Positions 1 to 6,745 of a DNA stretch of 36,983 bases are shown here, in pieces (the first letter of the stretch is position 1; each line of letters starts with the position of its first letter). Source of the DNA: a virus; IMG/VR virus record IMGVR_UViG_3300042114_000139, positions 1 to 36,983 of that record, one strand, 5' to 3'. The notes under the pieces are model-generated. The model had not been told where the DNA came from. It did not search any database and saw only the letters and a list, made by a program, of their open reading frames with translations. The position numbers and the translations under genes were made by a program.

Positions 1-557
1 AAAGCCGTTTGCGCTCCCTTGAAACGCAGCTAAATCCGCACTTTTTGTTTAATGCGCTCAACTCCATAGCCGAACTCATTCACCACGACAAGGACAAGGC
101 AGAGATGGCTGTTTTAAAGGTCTCTGCGTTTTTGAGAAACTCCATGAACGAAAAAGCCTTGCTGTGTTTAGAAGATGAGATTCGCAATGTAAAAGATTAT
201 GTAGAGCTTGAAAACATCCGATTTTCGGGAAAAATAAAACTCCACATAGAAGGGCGTCCAAAAAATTGGAGTATTCCAAAGTTTTCCATTCAGCTACTTG
301 TGGAAAACGCAATCAAACACGGCTATAATCCCGCAAAAGAGCAGTTAAACATCTGGCTCTCTTTTGATGATGCAAAAAAAATAATCATACTTAAAAATGA
401 TGGAAACGCAATGAAGTCGCAAAAGTTTGGAGTAGGGCTCTCAAACCTGAACCAAAGAGTGGAGCTTTTGTGCCATGGAAAAATCGAGATAATAGACACG
501 CTAGAACCCACTTTTTATATCTATGTAGGAGATTGTAATGAAAATATTAATTGTTGA
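1..557 (+). CDS. LytS-type sensor histidine kinase, 3' part (truncated by window edge)
   Basis: The frame is open from the first bases, so the true start and any membrane sensor domain lie outside the window. The visible part begins at the phosphoacceptor motif QLNPHFLFNAL, typical of the His_kinase (PF06580) family, with the conserved His about residue 11 of the visible protein. The ATP-binding N-box LLVENAIKHG and the GVGLSNLNQRV glycine motif follow, and the protein ends at the end of the HATPase domain. The 3' end overlaps the next gene by 20 bp, and the two form a LytS/LytR-like two-component pair. The input signal cannot be read from this fragment. Confidence 0.9.
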   Translation, partial: SRLRSLETQLNPHFLFNALNSIAELIHHDKDKAEMAVLKVSAFLRNSMNEKALLCLEDEIRNVKDYVELENIRFSGKIKLHIEGRPKNWSIPKFSIQLLVENAIKHGYNPAKEQLNIWLSFDDAKKIIILKNDGNAMKSQKFGVGLSNLNQRVELLCHGKIEIIDTLEPTFYIYVGDCNENINC

Positions 558-1233
558 TGATGAAGAGTTGGCACGGGCTAGACTCTCAAGAATGTTGCAT
601 ACGCTCGAAATTGGCTCTATAGATGAGGCTACAAACGCAAACGAAGCCATAGAAGCTCTAAAAGCGGACAAATATGATCTTGTTTTTTTGGACATCAATA
701 TGCCTCAGGTAAGCGGTTTGGAACTGGGTTATGAGCTGAAATATTTGGACCCCGATTTGGCTATTATTTTTCAAACGGCTTATGAAGAACATGCGCTCAA
801 AGCTTTTGATATCGGCGCGGTTGCTTATCTTGTGAAACCTTACTCGTTAGAGCAGGTCAAAATGGCTGTAGAACGTGTGAAAACGGCAAAAGTCAAAGAT
901 GAAGATTTACGCATTCTCTCCAAAAGCGGAGACAATTATCTACTGCTAAAACCTCAGGAAATCCATTACGTAAAAGCCGATCTCTCCGAGGTAATGCTTA
1001 GAACTGCCAAAGGTTTTTCTTACTACGCACAAAAAATTTCCGACTTGCAAACAAAACTCGAAGCCCACAATTTTGTCCGTATTCACCGCTCTTACCTCAT
1101 AAACATAGACGAGATAAAAGAGATAGAAACCATAGAACAAAGCAAGCTGCGTTTTACTTTTAGAAACTCTAACGACACCATAGAATCAAGTAAAGACGGG
1201 GCAAAAGCATTTAGAGAAAAATTTTCGGTTTAA
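538..1233 (+). CDS. LytTR-family response regulator
   Basis: A 231-residue regulator with an N-terminal receiver domain (about residues 1-118) and a C-terminal LytTR DNA-binding domain (about 128-231). The acidic pocket is the VDDEE motif near residue 6, the phosphoacceptor is D52 in VFLDINMP, and the conserved Lys is in the YLVKPYS motif. The LytTR part has the typical HRSYLINIDEI sequence. It overlaps the upstream kinase gene by 20 bp, which implies coupled translation and a cognate pair. LytTR regulators bind pairs of short direct repeats upstream of their targets; the targets cannot be inferred here. Confidence 0.93.
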   Translation: MKILIVDDEELARARLSRMLHTLEIGSIDEATNANEAIEALKADKYDLVFLDINMPQVSGLELGYELKYLDPDLAIIFQTAYEEHALKAFDIGAVAYLVKPYSLEQVKMAVERVKTAKVKDEDLRILSKSGDNYLLLKPQEIHYVKADLSEVMLRTAKGFSYYAQKISDLQTKLEAHNFVRIHRSYLINIDEIKEIETIEQSKLRFTFRNSNDTIESSKDGAKAFREKFSV

Positions 1234-1388
1234 ACGACAAAATCCTACTACAAAACAACTCTAAACTCCCATAAAATACGTATCAAATTATATTTCTGCC
1301 TCGAAAGAGGCAAGCTTCAGTGCCATAGCGGCTAGCGTAGCAAAGATGGGCTTAGCTCATTTTGCGTTTTAAAAAGGAAAAATTTTGC

Positions 1389-2027
1389 ATGAATAACGCA
1401 GAGAAACTCAAAGGCTTATATGTGATCACGGACGATGTTTTGACTCCGCCAAAAACAATTATGACTCAGGTAGAAGAAGCCCTTAAAGGCGGTGCAAAAA
1501 TAGTCCAGCTCAGAGATAAAACAAGCTCTCATGAAGAGATAAAAAAAACCGCTCTCGCACTGCAAGAACTTTGCACTGCTCATGACGCGCTTTTTGTGCT
1601 CAACGATGCAGTAGAACTCGCCATAGAACTTGGTTTGAGCGGACTTCACATAGGCAAAAGTGACCATCATAGAGTAGAAGAAATACGCAAAGAGTTTAAA
1701 GGTGTGCTTGGCGTTTCTTGTTACGGGGACGTTACGTTTGCCATACAAATGCAAGACGCAGGTGCAGACTATGTCGCTTTTGGCTCATTTTTTAGCTCAC
1801 CGACAAAACCAAACTCAAACATTGTGCCTCTGGGTACGCTTCGCATCGCAAAAAATAGCCTTGACATTCCCGTATGTGCCATCGGCGGTTTAGATAGCGA
1901 AAATATAGCGGATGTTCTGCTCTATAAGCCGGATATGATTGCGCTTATAAGCGATATTTGGAAGAGTGAAAATATAGAAGAGAAGTGTGCATGGCATACA
2001 TCTGCTTTAGAAAAATCATTCGCTTAA
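1389..2027 (+). CDS. thiE: Thiamine-phosphate synthase (ThiE)
   Basis: A 212-residue TIM-barrel enzyme that joins hydroxymethylpyrimidine diphosphate and thiazole phosphate into thiamine phosphate in the cytosol. Recognisable family motifs in order are GLYVITDD, IVQLRDKTSS (pyrophosphate-binding region), FVLNDAVELA, GLHIGKSD, GVSCYG, YVAFGSFFSSPTKPN and CAIGGLDSENI. The ATG at 1389 gives the usual family length and follows an AAGGA-type site; an in-frame TTG at 1362 adds nine residues with no good site. Upstream (1297-1312) is a 6-bp hairpin with a GAAA loop of unknown role. It stands alone between the regulator pair and the flagellin gene. Confidence 0.92.
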   Translation: MNNAEKLKGLYVITDDVLTPPKTIMTQVEEALKGGAKIVQLRDKTSSHEEIKKTALALQELCTAHDALFVLNDAVELAIELGLSGLHIGKSDHHRVEEIRKEFKGVLGVSCYGDVTFAIQMQDAGADYVAFGSFFSSPTKPNSNIVPLGTLRIAKNSLDIPVCAIGGLDSENIADVLLYKPDMIALISDIWKSENIEEKCAWHTSALEKSFA

Positions 2028-2029
2028 TC

Positions 2030-2060
2030 TTCAAGAGTTGCATAAAGTAGTATAATATTT
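2030..2060 (+). promoter_or_regulatory. Probable promoter of the flagellin gene
   Basis: A perfect TATAAT hexamer lies at 2051-2056, 38 bp before the flagellin start, with TTGCAT about 11 bp upstream of it, which is too close for a standard -35 element. Campylobacterota housekeeping promoters often have only a -10 box, so a sigma70-type promoter fits. A sigma28 or sigma54 promoter cannot be excluded by eye. The assigned function is inference. Confidence 0.4.
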
Positions 2061-2093
2061 TGATAGGGTCTAATTCCAAACAAAGGATTTATC

Positions 2094-2870
2094 ATGAGCT
2101 TTCAAATAAATAACAATGTAGGCGCAATGAATGCAAATTTGAATCTGTCGTTGAACAATAGAGGGTTGGATAAAAGTTTAATAGCTCTCTCCGCTGCGAC
2201 AAAGTTGAACAAAGCAGCAGATGATGCGGCCTCACTCAGCATAGCCAATGGCTTTGCTTCTCAAGTTTCACAAATGGGACAAGAGATTATGAATATGAAT
2301 GAGAGTGTCGGAATGCTTCAAATCGCAGACGGTGCAATGCAAGGCATCAGCGATAATACCGATAAGATAAGAACTCTGACGCTTCAAGCTTCAAACGCAA
2401 GTTTAAATGCGGACAACAGAACCTCTATCCAAAACGAGATAAATGGCCTGATGAAGTCTTCAAACCAAATAGCAAGCAGTACTAGCTACAACGGCAATCA
2501 TCTGCTTGATGGTTCAAGAGCAGGAGATACTTCAGCCGATGCAAGAGTTTCAACTCTCTTTTCTTCTCCGATAGATGTTACAACTCAAGAGGGTGCGGCT
2601 GCCTCTTTGGATGTTATCGACGCAGGTATGACAAACATAGGCGCTATCCGTTCATCTTTTGGTGCCACTCAAAATCAGTTTGAATCAGCTATAAGAAACA
2701 CCTCCGTAGGGCGTGTAAACGCAGCTTCATCCGAGTCACAACTGCGTGATGTCGATTTTGCGGCGGAGAGTGCAAACTTCTCAAAGCTAAATCTCCTTTC
2801 CAAAACAGGCTCATTCGCTCAAAGTCAGTCTAATATTGCTGCTGCAAATGCTATGAGATTGTTGATGTAA
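2094..2870 (+). CDS. Flagellin (short)
   Basis: A 258-residue flagellin with the conserved N-terminal D0/D1 helices (starting MSFQINNNVGAMNA, with LNKAADDAASLSIA at about 38-51) and the conserved C-terminal helix ending NAMRLLM. The variable surface domains D2/D3 are almost absent, which is why it is about half the length of enteric flagellins; short flagellins are common in Sulfurimonas-like bacteria. The RBS AAAGGA is 7-8 bp before the ATG. It is monocistronic, followed by a hairpin at 2883-2904. The product is exported by the flagellar type III system and polymerises into the filament. Confidence 0.93.
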   Translation: MSFQINNNVGAMNANLNLSLNNRGLDKSLIALSAATKLNKAADDAASLSIANGFASQVSQMGQEIMNMNESVGMLQIADGAMQGISDNTDKIRTLTLQASNASLNADNRTSIQNEINGLMKSSNQIASSTSYNGNHLLDGSRAGDTSADARVSTLFSSPIDVTTQEGAAASLDVIDAGMTNIGAIRSSFGATQNQFESAIRNTSVGRVNAASSESQLRDVDFAAESANFSKLNLLSKTGSFAQSQSNIAAANAMRLLM

Positions 2871-2882
2871 TTTACTTTCTGG

Positions 2883-2904
2883 TTTCACCTTTTGTGAGGT
2901 GGAA
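2883..2904 (+). terminator. Hairpin after the flagellin gene
   Basis: Arms TTTCACC and GGTGGAA (7 bp with one G-T pair) enclose an 8-base loop 12 bp after the flagellin stop. The T-rich stretch CTACTTTTCTT follows. It looks like an imperfect intrinsic terminator. Confidence 0.5.
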
Positions 2905-2994
2905 CTACTTTTCTTGGAAAAAATGGGGTGGGAAAATAGTTATTGGAAAGATAAAAATGTTTTTAATAAAGATTTGTATGCTTTAGGAAATGTT

Positions 2995-3032
2995 AAAAAA
3001 AAGAGAGTTAGGGTGGCTTGAGACCACCCTAA
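2995..3032 (-). terminator. Strong terminator pointing left, belonging to the lost superoxide-reductase copy
   Basis: A perfect 9-bp stem TTAGGGTGG/CCACCCTAA (3008-3032) has a 7-base loop. Read on the minus strand it is followed five bases later by a run of eight T (2995-3002). On the plus strand there is no T run, so it serves minus-strand transcription. It lies directly downstream of the gene remnant at 3050-3082 and would have ended that gene. Confidence 0.75.
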
Positions 3033-3049
3033 AAAAAGAAGATTAAAAA

Positions 3050-3082
3050 CTATTCAGCTACCGCTACTTCTACTGGAGTACC
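3050..3082 (-). pseudogene. 3' remnant of a superoxide-reductase-like gene
   Basis: The minus strand reads GTPVEVAVAE followed by a stop. This is nearly identical to GTPVEVSVTE-stop, the end of the gene at 36787-36983 beyond the right end of the prophage. Upstream of these 11 codons the similarity ends abruptly and in-frame stops appear, so only the tail survives. At DNA level the two tails match at about two thirds of positions, so this is not a recent copy. The 3083-3224 stretch up to attL shows no gene. Confidence 0.7.
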
Positions 3083-3224
3083 TTTTCAATTTTATCCATA
3101 TTTGCTATATTTACACACTTTTACTTTCTTTTACAAAGTGCCACAAAACTACCTATATTTCAGGCTTTATCAAAGGTTATTGTTTTACAATCTGCTACAA
3201 CAAAAAACTAGCTTTTCACTTACG

Positions 3225-3250
3225 TGGGTAGCCATAGGGTAACCTTTTAT
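3225..3250. repeat. attL (left copy of the 26-bp core)
   Basis: The repeat begins TGGGTAGCCATAGGGTAACC and ends CTTTTAT, and is identical to 36720-36745. Inside it GGGTAGCC and GGGTAACC are repeated 11 bp apart, and each fits the self-complementary pattern GGNTANCC, consistent with paired recombinase-binding sites. The last two bases (AT) are the first two bases of the integrase start codon. The core is not a tRNA gene. Confidence 0.9.
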
Positions 3251-4331
3251 GAAGAAAATTTTATCAAAAAGATATGAGGGAGTTTACTATTCGGAGCTTG
3301 TGGATGGTGACAAGACTTATTATATCACATACAAAGACAAAGAGTCTAAAAAAGTTTGGGTAAAGATTGGGAAACACTCTCAGGGCATTCGTGAGAACTT
3401 CTGCTCGCAGGCACGATCAGAGCAGATGAATAAGGTTCGGCTTGGCGAAAATGTGACGATAGGAAAACCAAAGCGTAGCCTAACAACACTCAATGACATA
3501 GCAGACGCATACGTCACAGAGAAAGAGCTCCATAATCGAGGCATTAAAGTGGAAATCCAAAGATACGACAAGCACATAAGAGACGATTTAGGACGCTACA
3601 ACATTGACGAAATAACAAAGTCACATCTCGAAGCGTTGCAGAAGAAAAAGAGAGAAGAGGGCTATGCGGACCAATCTGTGAACCACATGCTGCAAATGCT
3701 GCAAACTATCTACAATCACGCTATAAAAAATGGAATCTATAAAAAAACAAATCCACTGCTTGATATAACTTACTTTAAAATCAGCAACGATAGAGAGAGG
3801 TTTTTGACAATAGAAGAGATAAAAGAGCTTTTTGAGTATGTGAAAGAAAACGAGCAGCTTTATTTGTTTACGAAGTTGGCGCTTACTACCGGAGCGCGAC
3901 TGCAAGCAATAATGGATATAAAAAAGAAGGATATTGATTTTTCAAACCGCATTATAACTCTGAATGACTACAAGAACGGGAGTATTTACAAGGGGTTTTT
4001 CAATGAGGATGTGGGGGAACTTTTAATGCGGCATAGTGCAGATAAAAACTATAATGATACGCTTATGACATATTCACGGTCAAATGTATCTAAGCGATTG
4101 TTGAAAGTTTTGAATGATTTGTTTAATAAGGGATTAGAAACAAAAGACGCGCAAAACAAAGTCGTAATTCATACTTTGCGACATACATTCGCTTCGCACC
4201 TGGCAATCAATGGAACGCCGATTTTTACAATACAAAAACTCATGAACCACAAAGATATAAAAATGACGCTGCGATACGCAAAACTAGCACCTGACAGCGG
4301 CCGCGATATGGTTGAAGCTCTATACATTTAA
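3249..4331 (+). CDS. int: Phage integrase, tyrosine recombinase
   Basis: A 360-residue tyrosine recombinase that should integrate and excise the prophage at the flanking 26-bp cores. The N-terminal part (about 1-70) resembles an arm-site DNA-binding domain, residues 80-165 a SAM-like core-binding domain, and 185-355 the catalytic domain. Catalytic residues are R217 (TTGARLQ), H308 and R311 (HTLRHTF), H334 (MNHKD) and nucleophile Y343 (RYAKL). The start codon overlaps attL, so the DNA upstream of it, including the promoter, is exchanged on integration. The only RBS candidate (AGGG) lies inside the att core. The stop overlaps the stop of the convergent HTH gene by a few bases. Confidence 0.95.
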   Translation: MKKILSKRYEGVYYSELVDGDKTYYITYKDKESKKVWVKIGKHSQGIRENFCSQARSEQMNKVRLGENVTIGKPKRSLTTLNDIADAYVTEKELHNRGIKVEIQRYDKHIRDDLGRYNIDEITKSHLEALQKKKREEGYADQSVNHMLQMLQTIYNHAIKNGIYKKTNPLLDITYFKISNDRERFLTIEEIKELFEYVKENEQLYLFTKLALTTGARLQAIMDIKKKDIDFSNRIITLNDYKNGSIYKGFFNEDVGELLMRHSADKNYNDTLMTYSRSNVSKRLLKVLNDLFNKGLETKDAQNKVVIHTLRHTFASHLAINGTPIFTIQKLMNHKDIKMTLRYAKLAPDSGRDMVEALYI

Positions 4332-4564
4332 TGAACAGACACCGTGCCACAAATGTAGCGCGCGACTTCCACAATAGGGAAAACGACTTTTGCGCTTTTT
4401 TCTTTGCCGAGTTTTTTATAGTTTGGCAAATCTATCCCTTTACTGATGCGATTGCTGATTGTTGACTCACTTACATTGAGTTCGTGAGCGACTTCTTTTT
4501 TTGTCATAGTTGCTTTTTTATAAGTCTCTTTGAGAAACTTTAGCGTTTCTTCGAACTCTGTCAT
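4328..4564 (-). CDS. Small HTH protein, candidate excisionase
   Basis: A 78-residue protein with a helix-turn-helix near residues 22-40 (KKEVAHELNVSESTISNRI) followed by PNYKKLG and a short beta-like segment. The layout resembles MerR/AlpA-type excisionases (recombination directionality factors). It is the last gene of the leftward early operon and ends tail-to-tail with the integrase, the two stops overlapping. AAAAGGAG precedes the ATG. Expression from the leftward promoter only after derepression would suit an excisionase. Function is inferred from fold and position; a transcriptional regulator is the alternative. Confidence 0.65.
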   Translation of the reverse strand: MTEFEETLKFLKETYKKATMTKKEVAHELNVSESTISNRISKGIDLPNYKKLGKEKSAKVVFPIVEVARYICGTVSVH

Positions 4565-4648
4565 GGAGTCTCCTTTTTAAAAATATGTATGTCTCGCTAT
4601 TGTTTTTGTATTGAGATTATTATTGTCATCATCTCCGCTGGCGATATT

Positions 4649-4900
4649 TTAATCAAAATCCATCTCCGAGTACTCTGCCATTGCAGAATTTTTATCTAAA
4701 CTCGCCTCTCTTTTGTCAACTTCGCAAAAGAGGATATGCTTGGCATCAGCCGACAAAACACTATCTGAGAGTTTTACTTTGAAAAGTTCCAACTCGTTGA
4801 GACCCATTGCGTGGATCTCGCTTGTTTTTATTGCTATGTATTTTGAGTTGTCGTTCTCATCTTCATAAACAAATGCTTTTTCCCATGTCCTTTTATGCAT
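4649..4900 (-). CDS. Hypothetical early phage protein
   Basis: An 83-residue acidic protein I do not recognise. It is rich in charged residues, has no membrane segment or signal peptide, and contains a region that reads like a small beta-rich fold (KAFVYEDENDNSKYIAIKTSEI). The ATG is preceded by GGAGA at good spacing. It lies in the leftward early operon between the candidate excisionase and the glutamine-rich protein, with an 84-bp gap to the former. Confidence 0.7.
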   Translation of the reverse strand: MHKRTWEKAFVYEDENDNSKYIAIKTSEIHAMGLNELELFKVKLSDSVLSADAKHILFCEVDKREASLDKNSAMAEYSEMDFD

Positions 4901-4939
4901 ATCAATTCTCCGTTTTGCATAGCTCTGTAAATGTCCCCG

Positions 4940-5275
4940 TCATCTTCGCCCTTGGTCGTTGTCGTACTGTGGCAAGCTCTGCTGATACTGTTGCTGCGTT
5001 ATCGGTCTGCCGTTTGTGTCCTGGTACTGCGGTTGCGGTGCTCTGTATTGTTGCTGTGGCTGCTCATGTGCGTATTGTTGTTGCGGTTGCTGTTTGTCTT
5101 CTCTGTCAAAACAGCTAAAAGAACCGTCCCATGGTCCAACGGGAATAGAGCTTATCTCTCCAAACACTTTACCGTCATCACCTATTACCAGGTTGCCAAT
5201 GTTTACCCATTTCGTCTTATCTGCACCGTGTTTGTCTTTGTACAACATCGGTACGCTTATGTTTAATTTTCTCAT
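4940..5275 (-). CDS. Glutamine-rich early phage protein
   Basis: A 111-residue protein. The N-terminal half (1-60) is a compact domain containing WVNIGNLVIGDDGKVFG and PVGPWDGSFSCF. The C-terminal half (63-111) is a disordered, repetitive Q/P/Y tail with units such as QQPQQQYAHEQ and PQPQYQ. A small beta domain with a disordered tail is reminiscent of single-strand DNA-binding accessory proteins, but no family can be named with confidence. The ATGA overlap with the upstream stop shows translational coupling. The opposite strand shows long open frames rich in Cys/Leu/Val that are artefacts of the CAG/CAA repeats. Confidence 0.75.
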   Translation of the reverse strand: MRKLNISVPMLYKDKHGADKTKWVNIGNLVIGDDGKVFGEISSIPVGPWDGSFSCFDREDKQQPQQQYAHEQPQQQYRAPQPQYQDTNGRPITQQQYQQSLPQYDNDQGRR

Positions 5276-5514
5276 TTAGATATCCTCACAAACTTGTCGT
5301 TAATAACAACATAAAAATTTAATTCATCGATGTAATAGTTACCGCCCGGACCACCGTTTACTTGACCTTTAAACTCACCACAAGTTGTAGGTATATCAAC
5401 TTTAAAATGTGTTGGTTTTCCATTTTTATCCACGCAATAGTGTCTTTGATGATAGTGTTTTGAACTGCTCTTTATCAGTGCATATAGTTGCACTCTATTT
5501 TCATCTTTGCCCAT
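5272..5514 (-). CDS. Hypothetical early phage protein
   Basis: An 80-residue protein of unknown function. It contains a basic His-rich stretch (KHYHQRHYCVDKNGK) and a glycine-rich loop (KGQVNGGPGGNYY) in what looks like a small beta fold. The start follows a good RBS in AAAGGGGAAAAAG, and its stop overlaps the next gene's start as ATGA, so it belongs to the same leftward operon. Confidence 0.7.
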   Translation of the reverse strand: MGKDENRVQLYALIKSSSKHYHQRHYCVDKNGKPTHFKVDIPTTCGEFKGQVNGGPGGNYYIDELNFYVVINDKFVRISK

Positions 5515-5527
5515 TTCTTTTTCCCCT

Positions 5528-5698
5528 TTACATATAAACTAAAATATCTCGTGTTCCGTTGACAAAGCCAACACTCTTGAGTTTTGGAAACTCTTGCCTC
5601 TTTGCGTTTCGTACCTTTACTTTTTCGTATGTGCTGCGTTCAAAGTCTTTAAATGCAGCCTTTGCTTCTGCGAGCACTTGAGCGTATGTCTGTCTCAT
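5528..5698 (-). CDS. Small hypothetical early protein
   Basis: A 56-residue basic, mostly helical protein (MRQTYAQVLAEAKAAFKDFE at the N-terminus). The ATG at 5698 is chosen because it overlaps the stop of the preceding small gene as ATGA and has GGAAA eight bases upstream. An in-frame TTG at 5710 would add four residues. No family is recognised. Confidence 0.65.
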   Translation of the reverse strand: MRQTYAQVLAEAKAAFKDFERSTYEKVKVRNAKRQEFPKLKSVGFVNGTRDILVYM

Positions 5699-5829
5699 GA
5701 CATTTTCCAAATAAAGCCTGTTCCGTCATTTCGGAGTATCTTTGTCAGCAGGCTTTGCAAGTAGCCAATGTCAAAGCTTGGCTGTGTGTAAGGCTTGCCT
5801 TTGTATGTTCCTCTTAGTTCCCACATCAT
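5695..5829 (-). CDS. Very small early protein (44 aa)
   Basis: A short reading frame starting MMWELRGTYKGKPYT and ending GFIWKMS. It is supported by context: its ATG overlaps the stop of the upstream gene (ATGATG, sharing TGA), AGGAGC lies just upstream, and its own TGA overlaps the ATG of the downstream gene. It fills what would otherwise be the only gap in a tightly coupled operon. Function is unknown. Confidence 0.65.
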   Translation of the reverse strand: MMWELRGTYKGKPYTQPSFDIGYLQSLLTKILRNDGTGFIWKMS

Positions 5830-6083
5830 GCTGCAGCTCCTATCTGTTTTAAAAATTTTATGGCTTCGTAGTAGTCGAAGTAGTGCTCTAAGCTGTCAAA
5901 GTCTTTTGGCTGCGGCTCTGTATTCACTTCTACGATCTCTTCTGTTTTTAACTTTGCATCTACAAAATTTGGTTTAACTCCACCATCTCTTTTGAGTGTT
6001 TTAAGTGCGGATGGCTCTAAACCAAGTTCATAGCACTTTTGCCTGTATGACTCATAAGCTTTGTCGTTTATAGATATCTCCAT
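5826..6083 (-). CDS. Hypothetical early phage protein
   Basis: An 85-residue acidic protein starting MEISINDKAYESYRQKCYEL. ATG 6083 is preferred over an in-frame TTG at 6089 because AAGGA lies at the right distance. The C-terminal half is helical (SLEHYFDYYEAIKFLKQIG). The stop is shared with the start of the 44-residue gene. No family is recognised. Confidence 0.7.
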   Translation of the reverse strand: MEISINDKAYESYRQKCYELGLEPSALKTLKRDGGVKPNFVDAKLKTEEIVEVNTEPQPKDFDSLEHYFDYYEAIKFLKQIGAAA

Positions 6084-6085
6084 AT

Positions 6086-6250
6086 TCAATCCTTACTTCT
6101 CTTTCCAAGGGCATAAAAGTCATCAAAAACTTGTTTTTTCGGCTTAATGTAATCATCTTCTTTGTATTCTGCCAAGAACCATCGAACCACAATAACTATA
6201 AAAGCTATTACGCCAAGAGCCCATATAGCTATTGCGAGTGTCTCGTTCAT
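6086..6250 (-). CDS. Small single-pass membrane protein (54 aa)
   Basis: The protein begins MNETLAIAIWALGVIAFIVI and has one transmembrane segment at about residues 5-25, followed by a charged cytoplasmic tail (RWFLAEYKEDDYIKPKKQ). Its stop lies 3 bp from the ATG of the next gene and contributes to that gene's RBS context. The upstream AAAGG-type site (read from the minus strand) supports the start. A role at the membrane during early infection is possible but unproven. Confidence 0.65.
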   Translation of the reverse strand: MNETLAIAIWALGVIAFIVIVVRWFLAEYKEDDYIKPKKQVFDDFYALGKRSKD

Positions 6251-6287
6251 CGTTTACCTTTGTCGTGATATAATTTTTGTATCGAAT

Positions 6288-6383
6288 TTATAAAACCCGT
6301 TCGGCGAGTTGCTCTAACAACTTCTCGAACTTCTCAAAACCTCTCTCAAACCTTGATAATCCGTTTTTAATCTTCTTTGCCAT
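6288..6383 (-). CDS. Tiny basic/helical protein (31 aa), first gene of the leftward operon
   Basis: The frame MAKKIKNGLSRFERGFEKFE continues for 11 more residues (KLLEQLAERVL) to a stop. AAGGAG sits eight bases before the ATG, among the best ribosome sites in this operon. The peptide is an amphipathic helix rich in K, E, R and F. It is the first translated unit after the leftward operators. No function can be assigned. Confidence 0.55.
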   Translation of the reverse strand: MAKKIKNGLSRFERGFEKFEKLLEQLAERVL

Positions 6384-6650
6384 CGTCTGCTCCTTATGTA
6401 AGTATTTAATCAGAGCAGTCTGCAGCTTACTCTCAGGTAGATACTTATCTTAAAACTCTGTGCAACAAGCAGCTGTAAGCTTTAGTGGTGCAACTACTTA
6501 CTGCATCGAGATTTAAAACCGTAGCACCGCCTCTGCGCTTTGGTATGTTGAAATTAGTCTATGGGTTGTCCAGCGTCCCAAGTTAATAAGTGAAAGAAAC
6601 TTCAAAACAAGTTCGCCTCGTAAAAGGCTGTTTTGTTTCGCGATTGAAAA
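6384..6650 (-). other. Untranslated leader of the leftward early operon
   Basis: About 270 bp with no credible gene on either strand between the operators and the first small gene. It contains inverted repeats: CAAAACA/TGTTTTG with an inner GCC/GGC pair (6603-6635), and GGTGC/GCACC enclosing about 35 bases near 6495-6540. A long structured leader at this place is where lambda-like phages carry antitermination (nut-like) signals, but no known box can be matched. The adjacent stretch to 6745 holds the operators and the promoter of the HsdR-like gene. Confidence 0.4.
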
Positions 6651-6702
6651 TGATACTATTTGTATCTTTAAATGAATATTAAATTAGATACTTTATGTAT
6701 CT
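6651..6702. promoter_or_regulatory. Left operator pair of the CI-type repressor
   Basis: Two copies of an inverted repeat with half-site GATAC and 5-bp spacer: TGATACTATTTGTATCT (6651-6667) and AGATACTTTATGTATCT (6686-6702), 35 bp apart centre to centre. The same motif occurs three more times next to the repressor gene. The pair sits between the leftward early operon and the rightward HsdR-like gene, so the repressor probably controls both. Confidence 0.75.
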
Positions 6703-6707
6703 TATGA

Positions 6708-6720
6708 GGATGTATAATTA
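6708..6720 (+). promoter_or_regulatory. Probable promoter of the HsdR-like gene
   Basis: TGTATAAT places a perfect TATAAT at 6713-6718, 28 bp before the chosen start. The second left operator ends 11 bp upstream of it and would cover the -35 region, so repressor binding should block it. Confidence 0.55.
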
Positions 6721-6745
6721 TCAATAACAATTTATGGGAGAAATT

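Noticed and set aside
1297-1312. Hairpin with GAAA loop upstream of thiE as a TPP riboswitch
   Set aside because: None of the conserved TPP-riboswitch sequence (such as CUGAGA) is present near it.
3225-3250. attL as a tRNA 3' end
   Set aside because: No T-arm, CCA end or acceptor stem can be formed around either copy.
4807-5279. Plus-strand open frames rich in Cys, Leu and Val
   Set aside because: They are antisense shadows of the Q-rich gene's CAG/CAA repeats and lack ribosome sites.
5795-5977. Plus-strand Leu/Ser-rich frame
   Set aside because: It lies opposite the coupled leftward genes and has no supporting signals.
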